DNA from: an uncultured Alphaproteobacteria bacterium
Lineage (GTDB): Bacteria > Pseudomonadota > Alphaproteobacteria > Rs-D84
Assembly: GCA_944390185.1 (NCBI GenBank)
Contig: CALXPA010000041.1
Location: 1-7,572 of the forward strand
Length of the DNA stretch: 7,572 nucleotides
Reading direction: 5' to 3'
This document shows positions 7,321-7,572 of this stretch, piece after piece. The translations under genes and the position numbers were made by a program. The notes beneath the pieces were generated by a model. The model saw nothing but the letters and a program-made list of their open reading frames with translations, ran no database searches and was not told where the DNA came from. Numbering within the stretch: position 1 is the stretch's first letter; the number at the start of each line of letters is the position of its first letter.

Positions 7321-7352
7321 AAAAGCAAAAAACCACCAATTGCATGGCGGTC
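7321..7352 (-). terminator. Intrinsic terminator or attenuator hairpin ahead of the Cys-rich gene
   Basis: On the minus strand ACCGCCA (plus 7351-7345), a 6-base loop and TGGTGGT (7338-7332) form a 7-pair stem with one G-U wobble, extendable by a further G-U pair (7352/7331). It is followed by TTTTT-GC-TTTT (7331-7321). The T-run is on the minus side only, so it stops leftward transcripts. It ends about 7 bases before the GAGGG ribosome-binding site of the Cys-rich gene, a position typical of attenuators, though it could equally end an independent small RNA. Confidence 0.7.
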
Positions 7353-7561
7353 GGGGAGTTCAAAAATCATAATCAAAGAAACGACCCCACAGGCCTTTGG
7401 ACATAACATCCTGTTGTATAACCTGTGGCCCCCCCGACGGTTATCGGGGCTGTACGCAACATCAGCGATGCCATCATCGCATCATGTAGTGCACACGGAC
7501 ATTCGGTATTTATGCATACCGCTTTGATTATGGGTTTTTGACGACCCTGAATCCGGCATCC
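7342..7561 (-). ncRNA. Candidate structured RNA: multi-branched leader or small RNA, family unknown
   Basis: This stretch is a large interrupted inverted repeat. In plus coordinates CATAATCAAAG (7368-7378) is perfectly complementary to CTTTGATTATG (7522-7532). TCAAAAA (7360-7366) then pairs with TTTTTGA (7535-7541), TCGGGG (7351-7356) with CCCTGA (7545-7550, one G-T), and 7342-7350 with 7553-7561 at 7 of 9 positions. Inside lie four smaller hairpins: CCACAGG/CCTGTGG (7387-7393, 7422-7428), CCCCGA/TCGGGG (7432-7437, 7444-7449), GCGATG/CATCGC (7465-7470, 7475-7480) and CGGTAT/ATACCG (7504-7509, 7516-7521). The predicted fold is a closing stem with a five-way junction. The terminator immediately downstream on the minus strand sets the likely orientation. 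I compared it by eye with tmRNA, RNase P RNA, SRP RNA, 6S RNA and the cobalamin and lysine riboswitches and recognised no match. The promoter and true 5' end are not identified and may lie beyond the right edge. Confidence 0.5.
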
Positions 7562-7572
7562 GCCCAGATTCA

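Noticed and set aside
7528..7569. Minus-strand tail reading IWADAGFRVVKNP before a TAA, which looks like the end of a real protein
   Set aside because: It is preceded in frame by TGA at the window edge. Reading TGA as Trp is not supported: the genes here use TGG for Trp and no in-frame TGA occurs in them. The tail is too short to judge.
7373..7570. Minus-strand frame open for 65 codons from the right edge, ending in TGA at 7375-7373, 21 bases before the terminator
   Set aside because: The length is within chance, it uses codons such as CTA, AGG, CCT and CTT that are scarce in the real genes here, and the inverted-repeat structure explains the region better. It could still be the tail of a gene beyond the edge.
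7342..7572. tmRNA, RNase P RNA, SRP RNA, 6S RNA, cobalamin or lysine riboswitch
   Set aside because: None of the signature sequences is present: no T-loop with a CCA end or ssrA tag codons, no GAGGAAAGTCC, no SRP tetraloop motif, no B12 box.

Overview
The window looks like chromosomal DNA of an alphaproteobacterium, probably one of the uncultured gut-associated lineages with moderate GC content. Three things point there. The double-strand-break helicase is of the alphaproteobacterial AddA type. Codons mix GC-rich and AT-rich third positions. The Cys-rich secreted protein at the right end resembles, from memory, a family abundant in gut Alphaproteobacteria metagenome bins. No rRNA, tRNA, CRISPR array, transposase or phage gene is visible.

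Layout. (1) Positions 1-1793, minus strand: the first 597 codons of a large membrane-anchored, helix-rich protein of unknown function; its 3' end lies beyond the left edge. (2) 1794-1906: a compact divergent intergenic region in which the promoter of the leftward gene and the promoter of addA appear to occupy the same DNA. (3) 1907-4964, plus strand: an AddA enzyme in two pieces, an 874-residue helicase followed by a separate 147-residue PD-(D/E)XK nuclease whose start overlaps the helicase stop. (4) 4950-6638, plus strand: recN, with a promoter placed so close to its ATG that the mRNA should be leaderless. (5) 6640-7296, minus strand: a 218-residue exported Cys-rich protein, convergent with recN and one base away from it. 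(6) 7297-7572: no convincing protein gene. It holds a long interrupted inverted repeat enclosing four smaller hairpins, followed on the minus strand by an intrinsic terminator just before the ribosome-binding site of the Cys-rich gene. I read this as a structured RNA, either a regulatory leader/attenuator or a free-standing small RNA.

How the genes fit together. The helicase, nuclease and RecN form a double-strand-break repair cluster: AddA unwinds and trims broken ends and RecN, an SMC-like ATPase, acts with them in recombination. AddB, normally encoded next to addA, is not in the window. The coiled-coil protein and the Cys-rich protein have no evident link to repair.

The strongest candidates for something undescribed are the structured RNA at 7321-7561 and the naturally split AddA. 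All four complete genes end in TAA.
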